From assembly GCA_049999725.1 (NCBI GenBank), contig JBNGIS010009094.1, positions 1-30,789 of the forward strand: DNA of 30,789 bases. The letters run 5' to 3'. The position numbers and the translations under genes were made by a program. The notes under the pieces were generated by a model, which was not told the origin of the DNA, searched no databases, and saw nothing but the letters and a program-made list of their open reading frames with translations. This stretch comes from Haplomitrium mnioides. Lineage: Eukaryota > Marchantiophyta > Haplomitriopsida > Calobryales. Shown here piece after piece: positions 28,980 to 30,789 of the stretch (positions are counted from its first letter, which is position 1; each line of letters opens with the position of its first letter).

Positions 28980-30110
28980 ATTGATAATAGATTGAATTTT
29001 TTCTTTTCAAAGCTCTTGCTATGATAGACTTTCATCAATGAATTGTCACATAAAATATTTACCCATTTGGATTTTGGCCCAAACAAATAACTCATATGTT
29101 TTGCCAATCAATTGGGTCTTTAGGCAAATCCAGTCGGAAATAAAACATTATCTTTGAGATCTTATGCATCATCGAAAATATTTTTGGCTCTCTTGAAAAA
29201 ACATTTGATCTATGTGGACTAGCTTGAGATGTAGAAGAACTTGACCATGCTTAAATAGAATCTTCATCAAAATCTTGAGCATAAAGAAATGTCTTTTCTA
29301 AAATAATCCAAGCTCTTGGCGATAACTCTAGAGAAATGTTCAATGACTGAGACTCTTTGCTTGAATCATTGCCTAAACTCTCGTCTAAAGATTGCCCCAA
29401 ATACTTTCCATTTCTAGAGGATCTTCCATTGTTGCTTAGAGCTCCAACCAATTTAGAATTTACTCGTTGATTGAGTGTTGCCAATAGTGATAGCCTATCA
29501 CCTCCAAAATTGAAGTACTCATCTGATTCAATGTTTTCTGTCTTTGAACAAACAAATTTGGATCTTGAACATTGTTGTCGTCATCTGTTATTGATGAAGA
29601 AACCTTCACAAAATTCTTGTGATTGGGACTTGAACGTCTAGTTGTTGACTTGATGGTGTATTTTTTTTCTTGAATCTCAAAAGATGAGCTTTGGTTTGAG
29701 AGAAACAAAGTTTTGTTGTAGTGTCTAACCCTTCACGCTCATTAGTCGTTGTGTTTTAAAAATCTCCTAAAGGAGTAAACTTTGATCATTTGACTGGAAT
29801 GTCAGATCCAATGCATGCATAAGGTTGAGTCTTGGATCCTATTCCCGCATAGGGTTTAGTCAATGATCCTATGTGTGCATAGGGTTCACTTACTCGATCT
29901 TCCTCTATTGACGTACCTTGTTCAACAACTAGCATATTTTACCCAAAATACTTGCCATCACACTTAATGCTTTTAGTGCGCTAACGCTTCCCTCCTGAGA
30001 ATTACGATTTGAAAGTATCTCCAATTGTTGGCCAAAAGTAACACTTTTGAAGAACATGAATCTTGAAATTCTAATCACTTCTTGGCTCTAAACACTCATA
30101 CAATTTAAAA
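28980..30110 (-). pseudogene. Z gene (gamma): N-terminal half of the DUF7869-type protein
   Basis: Inverted copy of alpha 8635-9840. Exon 2 (about 29740-28980) reads SSFEIQEKKYTIKSTTRRSS, PNHKNFVKVSSSITDDDNNV, QDPNLFVQ, then a shift, then NGRSSRNGKYLGQSLDESLG, SKESQSLNISLELSPRAW and FLYAQDFDEDSI. It is the more complete copy of this stretch: it lacks the A-run frameshift of alpha. Exon 1 (about 30075-29990) retains the RFMFFKSVTFGQQLEILSN-type reading but has lost the start codon and its splice donor. The gene is cut near 28980; the DUF7869 core is absent. Confidence 0.6.
29795..29900. repeat. Palindrome units in the Z intron (gamma)
   Basis: Three units with a ~33-bp period: GATCCAATGCATGCATAAGG, GGATCCTATTCCCGCATAGG and GATCCTATGTGTGCATAGGG. 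Same type and intron as alpha 8852-9025, with fewer copies, so copy number differs between copies of the same intron. Confidence 0.8.
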
Positions 30111-30556
30111 ATACTAATAAAAAACTGAAAGTTCAAGGAATGATTTAAGCAAATATTCTCGATAGACACTCATATACTCAAAATATGGGTTTTTTTTAAA
30201 ACCCACAAAATGGCAAAATAATGAAAACTTTGTGAAGGAAAAGGAAAAAAAACTAGAAATAAGAAAAAGAACAATGGTTTATATACCTTCTTTTCCATCG
30301 TGAGAACCTACATGTCAAGAGCTCCATGAATCAATTTTTGAAGAGAAAATGCGTTTTCTGAAATTCAAGTATAAACAAAGTGACAATGGAACGTTTCTTT
30401 CCATTGTCGCGAGTTGAGTTATGAGATCAAGTTTTCTTTCCATGGTCATTTTTGCAATTTCTTGTGTTTTTTGCTGATTTTTGCCCTCTAGTTTTCGTAT
30501 ACCTTTTATGCTTCATTTTTTGAGTCATGTTTTTACACATTTTTGTAGTAGAGAAA
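30111..30556. promoter_or_regulatory. Shared bidirectional promoter between Z and X (gamma)
   Basis: Reverse-oriented match of 8194-8634. Leftward TATATAAA at 30278-30285 (minus strand), rightward TATAAAC at 30370-30376, conserved box GAACCTACATGTCAAGAGCT at 30304-30323, and a 10-bp inverted repeat GACAATGGAA...TTCCATTGTC (30382-30391 / 30399-30408). Distance from the rightward TATA to the X start is 187 bp (179 in alpha). Confidence 0.7.
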
Positions 30557-30735
30557 ATGGAATCTCATGCCACTGCTCCAAAACCAGCACATGTAAAGCC
30601 TTGTCAATATGTTGATGTATCGAAAGAAATTGAACATATCAAATTAGCCAATGAATGGCTAGTTTGTTGTGGAACAATCAGGGACATTCAGCATCACCTT
30701 TACCACTTCCAAGATGAAGGAAAAAATTCAACATG
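30557..30735 (+). pseudogene. X exon 1 (gamma), truncated
   Basis: ATG at 30557 (AGAAAATGGAATC). Reads MESHATAPKPAHVKPCQYVD, then KLANEWLVCCGTIRDIQHHL and YHFQDEGKN, aligning with alpha exon 1 residue by residue. A one-base loss (GGTAAAA to GGAAAA) causes a shift to a TGA at 30733-30735, directly where the X homology ends and a GCTACT motif begins. No stop interrupts the frame before that, so this is the least damaged exon 1 here. Confidence 0.65.
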
Positions 30736-30789
30736 AACAGCCGCTACTTTGAACTAGGAACCGCTACTGGGTTCCTGTTTTACTTGACA
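30736..30789 (+). repeat. GCTACT junction motif, window end
   Basis: CCGCTACTTTGAACTAGGAA then CCGCTACTGGGTTCCTG. This is the best-preserved copy of the motif found at 2745, 3035, 16990 and 28285. The sequence after it is outside the window. Confidence 0.65.

Overview
Nuclear plant-type DNA, almost entirely transposable elements in various stages of decay; I find no intact host gene, rRNA or tRNA. The presence of Ty3/gypsy pol remnants, intron-containing element genes and proteins with the DUF7869 'VGHTHDQ.DQMF' signature fits a land plant with a large repeat-rich genome. A spore-bearing lineage (fern, lycophyte or bryophyte) is my best guess. That is inference from family knowledge; I cannot name a species.

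The most notable content is a two-gene mobile element, present as several degraded copies. One gene (here 'X') reads as a ParB-like domain (GGNH..AAR box, then a CYVYVEVTPTEVQ...DNSYDQL stretch) joined to a permuted (beta-order) N4/N6 DNA methyltransferase. Motif IV is DVPYG and the C-terminal motif-I-like segment is D-W-I..LFYMSNTNLVSALKL..NCIVVEY. An SV40-type basic nuclear localisation stretch lies upstream. The other gene ('ZY') encodes a DUF7869-type transposase-like protein with a C-terminal BAH/Tudor-like tail. X and ZY are transcribed divergently from a shared ~440 bp promoter that is conserved between two copies.

Layout: element 0 (+): X exon 3 fragment 318-510 joined abruptly to the 3' part of Y, 520-1297. 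Spacer 1298-3962. Element alpha: X on the minus strand 3963-8193, bidirectional promoter 8194-8634, Z (5' part of ZY) 8635-9960, then a ~4 kb GC-rich LTR-retrotransposon-like insertion (about 10011-13950) inside an intron, then Y 14012-16448. Spacer 16449-17340. Element beta: X on the minus strand, 17345-17560 plus 25385-28285, split by a large gypsy-type insertion (about 17575-25384) that itself holds a candidate solo LTR (22064-23131). Junction 28285-28980. Element gamma, inverted: Z on the minus strand 28980-30110, shared promoter 30111-30556, X exon 1 on the plus strand 30557-30735, cut off at 30735.

A second striking signal is a family of short palindromic minisatellites built on an ATGYGCGCAT-like core with GGACT or AGGGT arms (units about 24-30 bp). 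They occupy introns of both element genes: X intron 1, X intron 2 in all three copies that can be seen, the Z intron in both copies, and a Y intron. Gene X introns carry the AGTCC...GGACT flavour and Z/Y introns the CCTATG...CATAGG flavour. All copies carry stops or frameshifts, so this window is a fossil record of the system and not a working copy.
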